Source: a candidate division WOR-3 bacterium
GTDB lineage: Bacteria; Hydrothermota; UBA3072
Reading direction: 5' to 3'
Assembly: GCA_039804165.1 (NCBI GenBank)
Contig: JBDRZZ010000009.1
Span: forward strand, 4,010 to 68,009
DNA length: 64,000 nt
How positions within the stretch are numbered: position 1 is the stretch's first letter; each line of letters begins with the position of its first letter. The notes beneath the pieces are model-generated. The model did no database searches and was not told the origin of the DNA. It worked only from the letters and a program-made list of their open reading frames with translations. Of this stretch, positions 17,587 through 29,308 are shown one piece after another. The position numbers and the translations under genes are program-made.

Positions 17587-18564
17587 TTAAAGGAACAGAT
17601 TTGGACTTACTTTCAAATCTAATTTTGAAGTTATTCCTCTTTTTAAAAGTTTATATCCAAGAAATCCTACCATAGCGCCGTTATCTATTGTAAACTCTTT
17701 CTTAGGAGCAATCCATTCTACATTTAATTCTCCTAATCTCTCTCTTAACAATTTGTTGGCCGAAACCCCTCCTGAGATTGCAAGTTTTTTAATACCTGTG
17801 AGCTTAACAGCTCTTTTTATCTTAATTATTAAAGATTCAATAGCCACTTTCTGAAAAGAAGCAGCAATATCAGGAATCCTATAAATTTTTTCCTCTTGAG
17901 GAAGACCAAGATAGGTATATAAAACACTCGTTTTTAGACCCGAATAAGAAAAGTCCAAACCAGGGGGATCTGGCAAAGGAAAAATAAATGCATCATCTTT
18001 CCCTTCCTTAGCCCACTTTTCAATTGCAGGCCCACCAGGATAACCAAGCCCTATCAACTTAGAAACTTTGTCAAAACTTTCACCACAAGCATCATCAAGA
18101 GTAGAACCAAGAATTTCGTAATTCCTAAAACCATTAACTTTTACTAGTAAAGTATGACCTCCTGAAACCAAAAGAGAAAGAAACGGATAGGGCCATTCCT
18201 TCTCATAAATAAAAGAAGAATAAATGTGAGCTTCAAGATGATTAACTCCAACAAGAGTAATTTTAGCCGAGTAGGATAAAGCTTTCGCAAAATTTACTCC
18301 AACCAAAAGAGAGCATACTAAACCAGGGCCATAAGTAACTGCAATCCCATCAATATCTTTTATAGTAACCCCATTTTTCTCTAAGACTTCCTTAGTCATT
18401 GGTAATAGCCTTTTAACGTGTTCTCGTGAAGCTATCTCAGGGACCACCCCTCCAAATTTACCGTGAATCTCTTGAGAATAAACCTTATTACAAAGAACTC
18501 TCTCGTCTTCTAAAAGAGCAACACCAGTCTCATCACAAGAAGTTTCTATTCCTAAAATTATCAC
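17587..18564 (-). CDS. tsaD: tRNA N6-adenosine threonylcarbamoyltransferase TsaD
   Basis: 325 residues of the Kae1/TsaD ASKHA family. It has the N-terminal GIETSCDETGVAL, the metal-binding HxxxH in GVNHLEAH, LLVSGGHTLL, and the C-terminal ISGGVSANKLLRERL and DNGAMVGFLG segments. It transfers the threonylcarbamoyl group to A37 of ANN-decoding tRNAs, with TsaB/TsaE elsewhere. The start is GTG 18564, overlapping the stop of the YbbR gene (GTGA), so the two are translationally coupled. It converges with thiL 2 bases away. Confidence 0.95.
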   Translation of the reverse strand: MIILGIETSCDETGVALLEDERVLCNKVYSQEIHGKFGGVVPEIASREHVKRLLPMTKEVLEKNGVTIKDIDGIAVTYGPGLVCSLLVGVNFAKALSYSAKITLVGVNHLEAHIYSSFIYEKEWPYPFLSLLVSGGHTLLVKVNGFRNYEILGSTLDDACGESFDKVSKLIGLGYPGGPAIEKWAKEGKDDAFIFPLPDPPGLDFSYSGLKTSVLYTYLGLPQEEKIYRIPDIAASFQKVAIESLIIKIKRAVKLTGIKKLAISGGVSANKLLRERLGELNVEWIAPKKEFTIDNGAMVGFLGYKLLKRGITSKLDLKVSPNLFL

Positions 18565-19157
18565 TTCTTAACCTTTTTTATCTTATTCGGATAAACCTTA
18601 ATTAGAGGATTTTCTATAGTGATTGTAGTAATAAAACCTTTAGGGATAGAATCTGGAGAAAGATATTCTATATTAGAAATTAAACTCTTAGGACCAATTA
18701 TAGTAACCTTTTGTGGTAAAAAAACCATTTCTCTTACAGGAGTTAAATTAACTTTTTTCTCAATTAAAGAATCTATCTCAATTTTTATAGAATCTGGGGC
18801 TTTAACAATAAAATCCTCAATTCCTAACCAGGATGGAAAAGTCATATTTCTTTCTTCTAACTTAATTTTGAATATACCTGGTTTGTCAAAAGGTAAAATC
18901 AATATAGGAGAAATCTTCTTTGTCCTGATAAGATCAAATTGTCTTTTCTTTGCTCTAATCTTTATTTCTACAGAGTCCACTGAAGAATTTTTTACAATTA
19001 AATATTGCTTCACTTTCATTTGTAATTTTAGTTTTTTTTCAATTGAAATTATTTCATTAGTTTTTGCAAAATACCAGCTAATTGTTGCAATAAATAAAGA
19101 AATTAAAAAAGTAAATATATTACTAATTTTTTTATTACTTAAAAACTCAAATGCCAT
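18561..19157 (-). CDS. YbbR-domain membrane-anchored protein (CdaR-like)
   Basis: 198 residues: one N-terminal transmembrane helix (about 12-30, FTFLISLFIATISWYFAK) and a periplasmic region with YbbR-like beta repeats, ending in a VTIIGPKSLI motif typical of YbbR repeats. In Firmicutes YbbR/CdaR regulates the diadenylate cyclase encoded next to it; no cyclase is visible here. The gene overlaps purM by 11 bases and tsaD by 4, so it belongs to the purM-ybbR-tsaD operon. The function is unassigned. Confidence 0.7.
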   Translation of the reverse strand: MAFEFLSNKKISNIFTFLISLFIATISWYFAKTNEIISIEKKLKLQMKVKQYLIVKNSSVDSVEIKIRAKKRQFDLIRTKKISPILILPFDKPGIFKIKLEERNMTFPSWLGIEDFIVKAPDSIKIEIDSLIEKKVNLTPVREMVFLPQKVTIIGPKSLISNIEYLSPDSIPKGFITTITIENPLIKVYPNKIKKVKK

Positions 19158-20127
19158 AAATCTCTACAGGATTCTTACCTCTCCTAATTTCCCCAATCTC
19201 TATTCCAAGACCAATATCTTCCTCAGAAATCACTATCATTCCAATACCCATATTGAAAACATTAAACATTTCTTTATTCGGAATATTTCCTTTTTCCTGA
19301 ATAAATCTGAAAATTGGAGGAATTTCAAAATCAGATAAATCTATATAGCAGCTAAGATTTTTAGGCAAAATTCTTGGAATATTACCATAGAATCCTCCTC
19401 CAGTAATATGAGAAAGTCCTTTTATCTTCTTAAGTAATGGAGAAATTTCTTTATAATAAGACTTATGAGGAATAAGCAATAAATCTCCAAGAATACCTCC
19501 TAATTCTTTTATATAATCTCGCAAAGAAATTCCTGCTTTCTTCAATACTTTTCTTATAAGAGAATAACCATTAGTATGAAAACCAGATGAAGGAAGGCCA
19601 AAAACCTTATCTCCCTCTTTGATCTTACTCCCATCTATTATCTCATCTTCCTCAACAATACCAGTAATCTGAGCCGCAAGGTCAAATATATTTTCTCCAT
19701 ACATACCTGGCATCTCGGCGGTTTCTCCTCCAATAAGAGAACAATCATTCTCTTTACAAGCAGAAGCTATCCCTTTTATCACTTCAAAAAAAATTTCCTC
19801 TTTGAGTTTTCCTGTAGCGAAATAATCCAAAATATATAAGGGTTTTGCTCCCAGAACAAGAATATCATTTACACAATGATTTACGATATCATAACCTAAA
19901 CCTTCATAATAACCATATTCAATCGCAATAAGAACCTTTGTCCCTACACCATCAATTGAAGAAACAAGCACAGGTTTTTTATACCCATCTGGTATTCTAT
20001 ATGTTGCGCCAAAATGACCAGGAGAAATTAAAACCTTATCTGTTAACGTCTTTTTAATAAATGGCTTAACCTTTAAGAAAGCATTTTCTGCTTTGTGGAT
20101 GTCAACCCCTGCTTCTTTATAAAGCAT
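19147..20127 (-). CDS. purM: Phosphoribosylformylglycinamidine cyclo-ligase PurM (AIR synthetase)
   Basis: 326 residues, typical length. It cyclises FGAM to AIR with ATP in de novo purine synthesis. The AIR-synthase motifs are present: SPGHFGATY, VSSIDGVGTKVLIA, VNHCVNDILVLGAKPLYILDY, IGGETAEMPGMY, LPSSGFHTNGYSLIRKV, THITGGG-like ITGGGFYGNIPRI and FNMGIGMIVI. The ATG overlaps the stop of the upstream barrel/TPR gene (TAATG). No other purine gene lies nearby. Confidence 0.95.
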   Translation of the reverse strand: MLYKEAGVDIHKAENAFLKVKPFIKKTLTDKVLISPGHFGATYRIPDGYKKPVLVSSIDGVGTKVLIAIEYGYYEGLGYDIVNHCVNDILVLGAKPLYILDYFATGKLKEEIFFEVIKGIASACKENDCSLIGGETAEMPGMYGENIFDLAAQITGIVEEDEIIDGSKIKEGDKVFGLPSSGFHTNGYSLIRKVLKKAGISLRDYIKELGGILGDLLLIPHKSYYKEISPLLKKIKGLSHITGGGFYGNIPRILPKNLSCYIDLSDFEIPPIFRFIQEKGNIPNKEMFNVFNMGIGMIVISEEDIGLGIEIGEIRRGKNPVEIYGI

Positions 20128-21737
20128 TAATGTTTTTTCGCTTCTGCGAGATACCGTTTAGCCTGCGCGTGATTTGGATCTGCGCGTAGAACCTGTTCAA
20201 AATATTTTATAGCTTCTTTATAATTTCCATCAAAATATGCACTCAGACCTTTAGCATAAAGATCTGCAATTTCTTGCTTAGAAAGAGAAGGGCCGGAAGG
20301 AGCAGTTGCTTTCGGAGGTGGTGGAGGTGTAGAAGGTTTAGAAGGAGAAGTCACAGGGGTTGCTTTTTTCTCTAACCTACTTCTTAGAGAATTAATATGA
20401 GCTCTGATCTGATAAGATTCCTCCTCACCTTTTAGGGAAAGAATTTCTTCCCACAGGGCAATTGCATCCCTTATATTTCCAGAATTCTCTAAAGACTTAG
20501 CACTAACTTCTAAGGATGCAATCTTATCTGCAATTGCTTTATTTACAAGAGATAAACCTTCTTTTGCCTTCTCATTATTCGGATATAAAACAATTGCTTG
20601 TTCAAGTTTTTCTTTAGCTTCTTTAAGTTTTCCATTTTTATAATCCAAAGAAGCCTCTTTGGTCAAATTCATTGATTTTTCAACAGCAGGACTTACAACT
20701 TTAGATAAAGAAATCTCGAAATTAAGTTCTTTCCCAGACTTAACTGGAACTTGCGCTGTTTTTGTTTTATAACCCGGAGAGAAAACAGAAACCGTATAAA
20801 CCCCAGGCTCTAATTCAAGGGTAGCCTTCTGACTCGCTGAAACATTAAAAGTCTTTTCTTCTCCCCCTTTTGAAACCACAACTTTTCCTCCAATTAAACT
20901 TCCACTACTCTCATCTTTAAGAGTAATCTTGAGAATCCCTATCCTTGGACCCAAAACCTCTCCTTGCCCTCCAGGATTAAAAGATAAAGTTAAATTTAAT
21001 CTTGGACTATTATTTGAATTTTCCTCTTCCACTAGAAAATGTTCTATTTTATTTAAACTCAAAGTGCCTTTAAATAATTTCCTCTCAAACTGTAATCCTG
21101 CATTAGCATCTCTACCATTAACTTCGGCAATTAAGGAAAGACCAAAAGGCGTCTTATATCTCACTCCACCAAAAAGTCCTACAACAAACTTCTCATGCTT
21201 CTCTTCAGAAAAAACATCAAAGTTTATATACTTACTCCTGGGTCCATAACCCACAAACCTACCTCTTCCTAAACCTAAAGAAAATTCAAACCCTCCTCCA
21301 ACCTCAGTGGTTCCAACCAGATACGCTGAAGCAACTTCAGGAGGACGTGGAGTATAAGAATAATCAAAAGAACTCTCTTCTTTTAAGGGAGATACATATT
21401 TCTCAGTCGTAATATTCTCAACACCTATTGAAAAGCTAGGTAAAAAACCTCTTTGTTTATTAATCTGATAGGCCAAATCAAGGCAAAATGTTTTTTCTGA
21501 AAGAATCTTTAATCCCAAAGCAAATCCGGCATATCCATATTCTATTGAACCATTTATATCGAATTTCTCTTCTACTTCCCTAATAGCATAATTCCCATTT
21601 AAATTAACAAAAACTCCATTAGAATAAATAGAAACAGGAATATCTATATAACTTCTCCAACTACAATTTTGAGCATTTAAACTCAGAGAAAACACATATA
21701 TTACGATTACAAATAAGAATTTTATAATTTTCTTCAT
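20127..21737 (-). CDS. Outer-membrane barrel-like protein fused to PEGA-like and TPR domains
   Basis: 536 residues with a signal peptide (1-22). Residues about 25-260 are beta-rich with YSGG/F patterns like an outer-membrane or surface barrel. Residues about 268-347 form a carboxypeptidase-regulatory/PEGA-like domain (SGSLIGGKVVVSK, LEPGVYTVSVFSPGYKTKT). TPR-type helices occupy about 364-440, then a Ser/Pro/Thr linker, and a final TPR (about 491-536, YFDGNYKEAIKYFEQVLRADP). The layout recalls the PorE/OmpA-like scaffolds of gliding and type IX systems, but no OmpA peptidoglycan-binding domain is seen. It has its own promoter and leads the purM operon. Confidence 0.6.
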   Translation of the reverse strand: MKKIIKFLFVIVIYVFSLSLNAQNCSWRSYIDIPVSIYSNGVFVNLNGNYAIREVEEKFDINGSIEYGYAGFALGLKILSEKTFCLDLAYQINKQRGFLPSFSIGVENITTEKYVSPLKEESSFDYSYTPRPPEVASAYLVGTTEVGGGFEFSLGLGRGRFVGYGPRSKYINFDVFSEEKHEKFVVGLFGGVRYKTPFGLSLIAEVNGRDANAGLQFERKLFKGTLSLNKIEHFLVEEENSNNSPRLNLTLSFNPGGQGEVLGPRIGILKITLKDESSGSLIGGKVVVSKGGEEKTFNVSASQKATLELEPGVYTVSVFSPGYKTKTAQVPVKSGKELNFEISLSKVVSPAVEKSMNLTKEASLDYKNGKLKEAKEKLEQAIVLYPNNEKAKEGLSLVNKAIADKIASLEVSAKSLENSGNIRDAIALWEEILSLKGEEESYQIRAHINSLRSRLEKKATPVTSPSKPSTPPPPPKATAPSGPSLSKQEIADLYAKGLSAYFDGNYKEAIKYFEQVLRADPNHAQAKRYLAEAKKH

Positions 21738-21745
21738 TTATTATA

Positions 21746-21773
21746 ATAATACTCTTTTTTTTAAAACTGTCAA
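21746..21773 (-). promoter_or_regulatory. Promoter of the barrel/TPR-purM-ybbR-tsaD operon
   Basis: Minus strand: -35 TTGACA (21768-21773), 16-bp spacer, -10 TATTAT (21746-21751). The -10 ends only 8 bases before ATG 21737, and there is no obvious Shine-Dalgarno, so this mRNA too may be nearly leaderless. Confidence 0.6.
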
Positions 21774-21884
21774 GGGGTTTTTAAAAAAGAAACCAAAATA
21801 AATCTTGCTTCAAAAAGAATCATTTTAACCCTAAAATTTTCATTAACCTTTTATAAACAATTAGAAATCATAGACTTAAATCTC

Positions 21885-21912
21885 TTGACTATTTAGAATT
21901 TCTTTATATATT
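21885..21912 (+). promoter_or_regulatory. Promoter of recF-dciA-gyrB (leaderless)
   Basis: -35 TTGACT (21885-21890), 16-bp spacer, -10 TATATT (21907-21912), then 7 bases to ATG 21920, with no Shine-Dalgarno between. Confidence 0.6.
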
Positions 21913-22952
21913 TTATAAAATGTTCCTTGAAATTTTACGTTGTAAGAACTTTCGGAATTTTAGAGAGATAGAGTTAGTTCTTCCGCCAGGAAGGATTTTA
22001 ATTGTAGGAAATAACGGAGTAGGAAAGACCAATCTAATAGAGATGGTTTATTTCCTCTCTGTGTTTAGTTCTTTTAGAACTTCAAATATAGAAAATCTTC
22101 TTTGTTTTGGAAAACCCTATTTTGTTGTATCCGGTATCTATGGAGATACCGAGATAAAAATTAGCTATTCTAAGAAAAGGGAGATTTTTATAAATGACCT
22201 ACCTCAAAAGAGTTTAAAAGAATCCTTTGGTAAAATACCTGTAGTTGCCTTAACAAATAAGGATTTAGTCATAATAGATGAAGAACCATCCAAAAGACGC
22301 CATTTAATAGATTTAAGCATATCTTTATATAATAGAAATTATCTTAATTACTTATATGAGTATAGAAGAGTAAAGAAACAAAGGAATTCTCTCCTCTTAG
22401 AAGCAAAAAATGGGAAAGAAATGAAAACTCTTGAAATATGGAATAAACAGTTAATAAAATTTATTTATCCAATAATTGAGGAAAGAAAAATTTTTTTGGA
22501 AAAACTTTCTGATTATACAGAGAAATTCTTTGAATACCTTTGTGGAGAGAAAGTAAAAATTAAATACATCCCAGGAGGAGATTATAGCGATATTGAAAAT
22601 CAACTCAAAAAAAATATAAAAAAAGAAATAGAGATGGGTTACACCTTATTTGGGCCTCATAGAGATGATATTGAAATCAAAATTAATAATAAAGATGCAA
22701 AAGGAGTCCTTTCCTTTGGAATGAAAAAATTACTTATAAGCTCTCTAAAATTTGCTATTTCTTATATCCTAAAGGAAACTAGGAAACAAGAACCTATCTT
22801 GGTTATAGATGAAATGTTAGACGGATTAGACAGAAAAAATGCTGATTCCTTATGGGAAATTTTAAGTGAATTCAACCAAGTTTTTATTACAACCACAGAA
22901 AACACTTTTAAAAAAGAAGGAAATTATAATTTATATAAAATAGAGGAAAAAG

Positions 22953-25770
<2,818 letters not shown>

Positions 25771-25780
25771 TTATCTAAAT

Positions 25781-25823
25781 AAAAAGAGAAGACGATAAGT
25801 CTTTCTTATCGCCTTCTCTTTTT
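25781..25823 (-). terminator. Rho-independent terminator after the PorV-like gene
   Basis: The arms 25781-25799 and 25805-25823 form a stem of about 18 pairs with one mismatch around a 5-base loop (25800-25804). On the minus strand it ends in a T-run (from the AAAAA at 25781), 15 bases after the PorV-like stop. It also has a U-run on the plus strand but no plus-strand gene ends here. Confidence 0.8.
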
Positions 25824-25837
25824 AACTTCCCTATTTT

Positions 25838-26830
25838 TCAGAATGAAAATCCTAATGTTACCCTATTTACAAAATCCTCGTTAAACTGTCCAAACTCACT
25901 ATAAGCAAAATCTAACTTAATGTTACCCGTATTAATTCCAATTCCACCCGACCAACTTTCTTCATCATATCCAAACTTATAACCTGCTCTTAACTTAAAA
26001 ATTCTCGTTACACTAAGTTCTCCTCCAAGATGAAAACGCCTTCCATGATCACGAGCATGAATAAGGTCAAACTCTACCAATAAAGAATAATCTGGATGCT
26101 CTCCAAGAAAATCAAGGACATCCATTACAACTCCCAAATTGAACTTTAAAGGCAACCAGAATCCAGTAGTTCTCAAATCTTTAAATTCATATTTAACAGC
26201 AGGAGAAAAATTCAGAATGCTCATTCCAAAACCAAAACTTTTAAATCCAGGATAAAAAATAGTTCCAATATCATAAACAAGCGTACTGGCTTCGTTGTCT
26301 TTCCACACAGTATCACCTTCAGTTCCTTCAAAAGGACTTGCCCCTAAATGATTATAAGCGTATCTAAGGTTTCCACCAATCATAAACTTTTCCGTCAACC
26401 TTCTTGCGTATGAAATCCCAGTTGCATAAGCTCCAAGCTCTAATTCTCCTATTTCTTTATATCCTAAGGAATCTGTAGAAACAATTGTTCCAATCACTTT
26501 CCCATAGTCAGGAGTAAAGAAACTGAAACCTACACAACCAAAATTCCCCAGATTCGCAACAAATCCAACAGCATTTAACTCACTCTCAGCGATCCAGCTA
26601 ACCTTAGAAAACATAAAATCAATCTTTTTCTCAAGCTTCGCAATTCCAGCAGGATTTTGAAAAATGGCATTTGCATCATCTCCAACCAACGTAGAAGCTC
26701 CTCCCATACCAGCTGATCTTGCACTGAGCTGAACATCCATAAATTTAAACCCTGCTTGCCCTAATTTCTTCATCTCTCCCGCAGATAAACCCAGAGAAGC
26801 CAAGAGGATCAGAATTAAAAACTTTCTCAT
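25838..26830 (-). CDS. PorV/PorQ-family outer-membrane protein
   Basis: 330 residues with a signal peptide (about 1-18). The family start is characteristic: GQAGFKFMDVQLSARSAGMGGASTL, then DDANAIFQNPAGIA, followed by about 14 amphipathic strands ending in VTLGFSF with a terminal Phe. PorV-type barrels act in type IX secretion as shuttles for cargo with C-terminal sorting domains. It is the last gene of the TonB receptor / secreted protein operon and 11 bases after the secreted protein, whose C-terminal domain it may handle. AGGAGG supports the start. Confidence 0.82.
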   Translation of the reverse strand: MRKFLILILLASLGLSAGEMKKLGQAGFKFMDVQLSARSAGMGGASTLVGDDANAIFQNPAGIAKLEKKIDFMFSKVSWIAESELNAVGFVANLGNFGCVGFSFFTPDYGKVIGTIVSTDSLGYKEIGELELGAYATGISYARRLTEKFMIGGNLRYAYNHLGASPFEGTEGDTVWKDNEASTLVYDIGTIFYPGFKSFGFGMSILNFSPAVKYEFKDLRTTGFWLPLKFNLGVVMDVLDFLGEHPDYSLLVEFDLIHARDHGRRFHLGGELSVTRIFKLRAGYKFGYDEESWSGGIGINTGNIKLDFAYSEFGQFNEDFVNRVTLGFSF

Positions 26831-26841
26831 TTTTTCCTCCT

Positions 26842-29280
26842 CTACCTTATTATGACAAACTTAACGTTTACGGTCTCGCCAGTCTTATTATCAACAATAT
26901 TGGCAATATAGATATCACTCGCTAAATGCTGTCCTTCTTCGGTAACTTGATATATTTCTTTAGTTGGATTAACCCAAGCCTCATCTCCAGAACCCTTATG
27001 ATTGATTGTCTTTATTAGGTCTCCCGTAAAGGTATAAATCCTAATTGTGCAGTCCTCTGTTAATCCAAAGAAATTAATCTTATCACTTCCCTCTCCATAT
27101 CTACCAAGAACTGTGGCTGCATTAAATGGATTTGGAACCACCCTAACATTGGATAAGTCAGATGCAGCTTCTCTTTGTAATGAAGCAGCTCCAATTACAC
27201 CAAAAGTATAGTTCTGCCATCTTCCACTTTCAAGAGGTTCAGGAGATCCTTTAACATCTCCAGGATAAGGAGTTTCTGGATGAGTCCCATCATCAAATGC
27301 AGCAACATAGTAATAGTAATTTTCTCCCCTAATAACATTTTGATCTTTATACTCATAAACAATATCTGAAGTCCAATCAACACCGCCACCAGGATTTGAA
27401 CCGCCGCATTGGAAAACTAACTCCCACTTACCAGCCACACCTTCATTTGTGAGAAGAGGACCTGCTCTTCCACGAGAACGATAAACTTTAAAACCAGCAA
27501 GATCAGAGGGTTTATCAGCTTCTTCCTCATACCACCATTTAATATAAATATAATTAGGCATTGAGGTCACTTCAATTGAAGGAGGTGGAGGTGGAACCGG
27601 AGCTAAATAATCGTGGTCAAAGTTCCATTGAGCATTTATGGCGTGTCTTATTGCTGAATCCACTGTTGTATATACCCACATATCCTTAATTAAATTGGCA
27701 CGATCGCATTGATGCCCAGGATCTTGCCAGACAGGAAAATGCCTATAAACAGGAGGGATATGAATCGTATCTTTTGGATTAGGAACATGAGGAAATGTAT
27801 AACTTATATCATTTATATCAATAGTATCTCCACTCTTAGTAACAAACGTAATAGAACTATCTTTCCAAGCTTTTCCAACTCTCCAAGCAGTCTCCTCAGA
27901 AAGACGACCTCCACAATTAGCCCAGACAATGCGGAGAGAATCTCCATATTCCAAATGGAAAGGTCCCATACTTGACCAACCAACAATATGCCAGAAAACT
28001 TGAGCATCCGGCTCTAAATCATTCCATCTCCATACCCCTCTTTTATCAGTGGGCTTTGGATGGTAAGTACTTGGATAGGTCCCTTCCATATATTCTACAT
28101 ATGGATCATATGTAGGATCTCCTTTCTCTCCATAAATCATTGCATTATAAACGACTTCCCACTCATCTGGGGGTCTTTCAATAGAATGATGTTTATATTT
28201 AAGATCATCAGGACCATGGAATCCATGAGCTCTTGGCTGTGTTACATCATCATTCTCAGGGTAATTTTCTGGTTTTCCACTACTAGCATTTGGTCCTGGA
28301 CCTATTGGTTTTATTGGTTTATGATTTGCATCTGTTTTTGGAGCAAATAGTGTAACTTCGCAACCCGAAGCACAATCATCTAAATAATCATATTCCATAA
28401 AAGATCCATAAGCATCACCCCAAGTAGAATAACCATATCTATCATATTCAAGAGCCGCATAAGAAATAAGACACCGCACAGAATCCCACCAAGTCCAATT
28501 TGGAGATTCTGGAGGATAAACTCCACTCCAAGTATACCACTCAGACTTTCTCTCATCTTCAGAATTTACAGTCATTTCAAGCTCTCTCATAAAGTATAAA
28601 CTATCCAAAGCTTCCCCTTCTCGTTCAATCTCTGGATCTAAGTCAACATTACCTGTGTTTACAACAGTCCAATCATATATAACATATTGATTGTGGTTTT
28701 TAGAAACCCAAACAAGAACTCTCTGATAAATATCAAGGCCAAGCCAGGTTCTTGAATGAGTCTCTACCATAACATCAGCAGTCCCCCAAACTTTATTAGG
28801 AGCATAAAAATCACCAATTCCAAAGGCTCTCTGAATAGGGATCCCATTTACAATAATCTTTGGAGGACGATATCTGTAATATCTACAAATAGATAAACCA
28901 CCCTCCAAATCCGGGACGGGAAATTGAATTTTAGTCGGCTCTGATTTACCATAATTTGCTCCCCCTAACTTAACAGGATATATAGTCCCAGTCTCAGGAT
29001 CTTTCCAATTTCTACACCCCCAAACCGAACCAGAATTTCTTAGCCAGCTTCGCACCCATCCATCATCAGGTTGACCACTCCTTGGATCTTTTGCTCCATC
29101 GAAGTACCATGTTGACTGGAAATTCCCAAAAACCGCTTCACTTTGATCCGCAGCAGCACTAATTCTTGGATGAATCTCAGATTCTTGGATCCACTTCTCA
29201 GAGATACCTAAAATAGGAAGTGGAATTAGTGAAGTAGTTAGAATAAAAACCAAAGCAAAACAATAGAATTTCTCTCTCAT
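26842..29280 (-). CDS. Large secreted protein with fibronectin-like region and type IX-like C-terminal domain
   Basis: 812 residues from ATG 29280, chosen because AGGAGG lies 6 bases upstream and a signal peptide follows at once; a 13-residue longer frame would begin inside the spacer. The central region (about 50-560) is Trp/Tyr/Asp/Gly-rich with no family I recognise. About 575-680 resembles a fibronectin type III module (IKWWYEEEADKPSDLAGFKVYRS). The C-terminus (about 715-812) has VRVVPNPFNAA, CTIRIYTFTGDLIKTI and ends VKFVIIR, a type IX/FlgD-Ig-like sorting domain. It sits between the TonB receptor and the PorV-like protein and is probably surface-exposed. Confidence 0.72.
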   Translation of the reverse strand: MREKFYCFALVFILTTSLIPLPILGISEKWIQESEIHPRISAAADQSEAVFGNFQSTWYFDGAKDPRSGQPDDGWVRSWLRNSGSVWGCRNWKDPETGTIYPVKLGGANYGKSEPTKIQFPVPDLEGGLSICRYYRYRPPKIIVNGIPIQRAFGIGDFYAPNKVWGTADVMVETHSRTWLGLDIYQRVLVWVSKNHNQYVIYDWTVVNTGNVDLDPEIEREGEALDSLYFMRELEMTVNSEDERKSEWYTWSGVYPPESPNWTWWDSVRCLISYAALEYDRYGYSTWGDAYGSFMEYDYLDDCASGCEVTLFAPKTDANHKPIKPIGPGPNASSGKPENYPENDDVTQPRAHGFHGPDDLKYKHHSIERPPDEWEVVYNAMIYGEKGDPTYDPYVEYMEGTYPSTYHPKPTDKRGVWRWNDLEPDAQVFWHIVGWSSMGPFHLEYGDSLRIVWANCGGRLSEETAWRVGKAWKDSSITFVTKSGDTIDINDISYTFPHVPNPKDTIHIPPVYRHFPVWQDPGHQCDRANLIKDMWVYTTVDSAIRHAINAQWNFDHDYLAPVPPPPPSIEVTSMPNYIYIKWWYEEEADKPSDLAGFKVYRSRGRAGPLLTNEGVAGKWELVFQCGGSNPGGGVDWTSDIVYEYKDQNVIRGENYYYYVAAFDDGTHPETPYPGDVKGSPEPLESGRWQNYTFGVIGAASLQREAASDLSNVRVVPNPFNAATVLGRYGEGSDKINFFGLTEDCTIRIYTFTGDLIKTINHKGSGDEAWVNPTKEIYQVTEEGQHLASDIYIANIVDNKTGETVNVKFVIIR

Positions 29281-29308
29281 TTCTTCCTCCTTAGCTCTTT
29301 GTTTAGCA

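Noticed and set aside
18619-19338. 239-codon plus-strand frame opposite the YbbR/purM genes
   Set aside because: Hydrophobic antisense shadow of A-rich coding sequence; the minus-strand genes have clear family motifs.
21774-21919. Replication origin between the divergent barrel and recF genes
   Set aside because: The gap is AT-rich but I see no cluster of TTATCCACA-like boxes, and dnaA/dnaN are not adjacent.
25776-25790. Leaderless promoter for the LysE-like gene (TATTTA upstream of ATG 25770)
   Set aside because: The hexamer is too close to the ATG and no matching -35 is found; the sequence is part of the terminator T-run.
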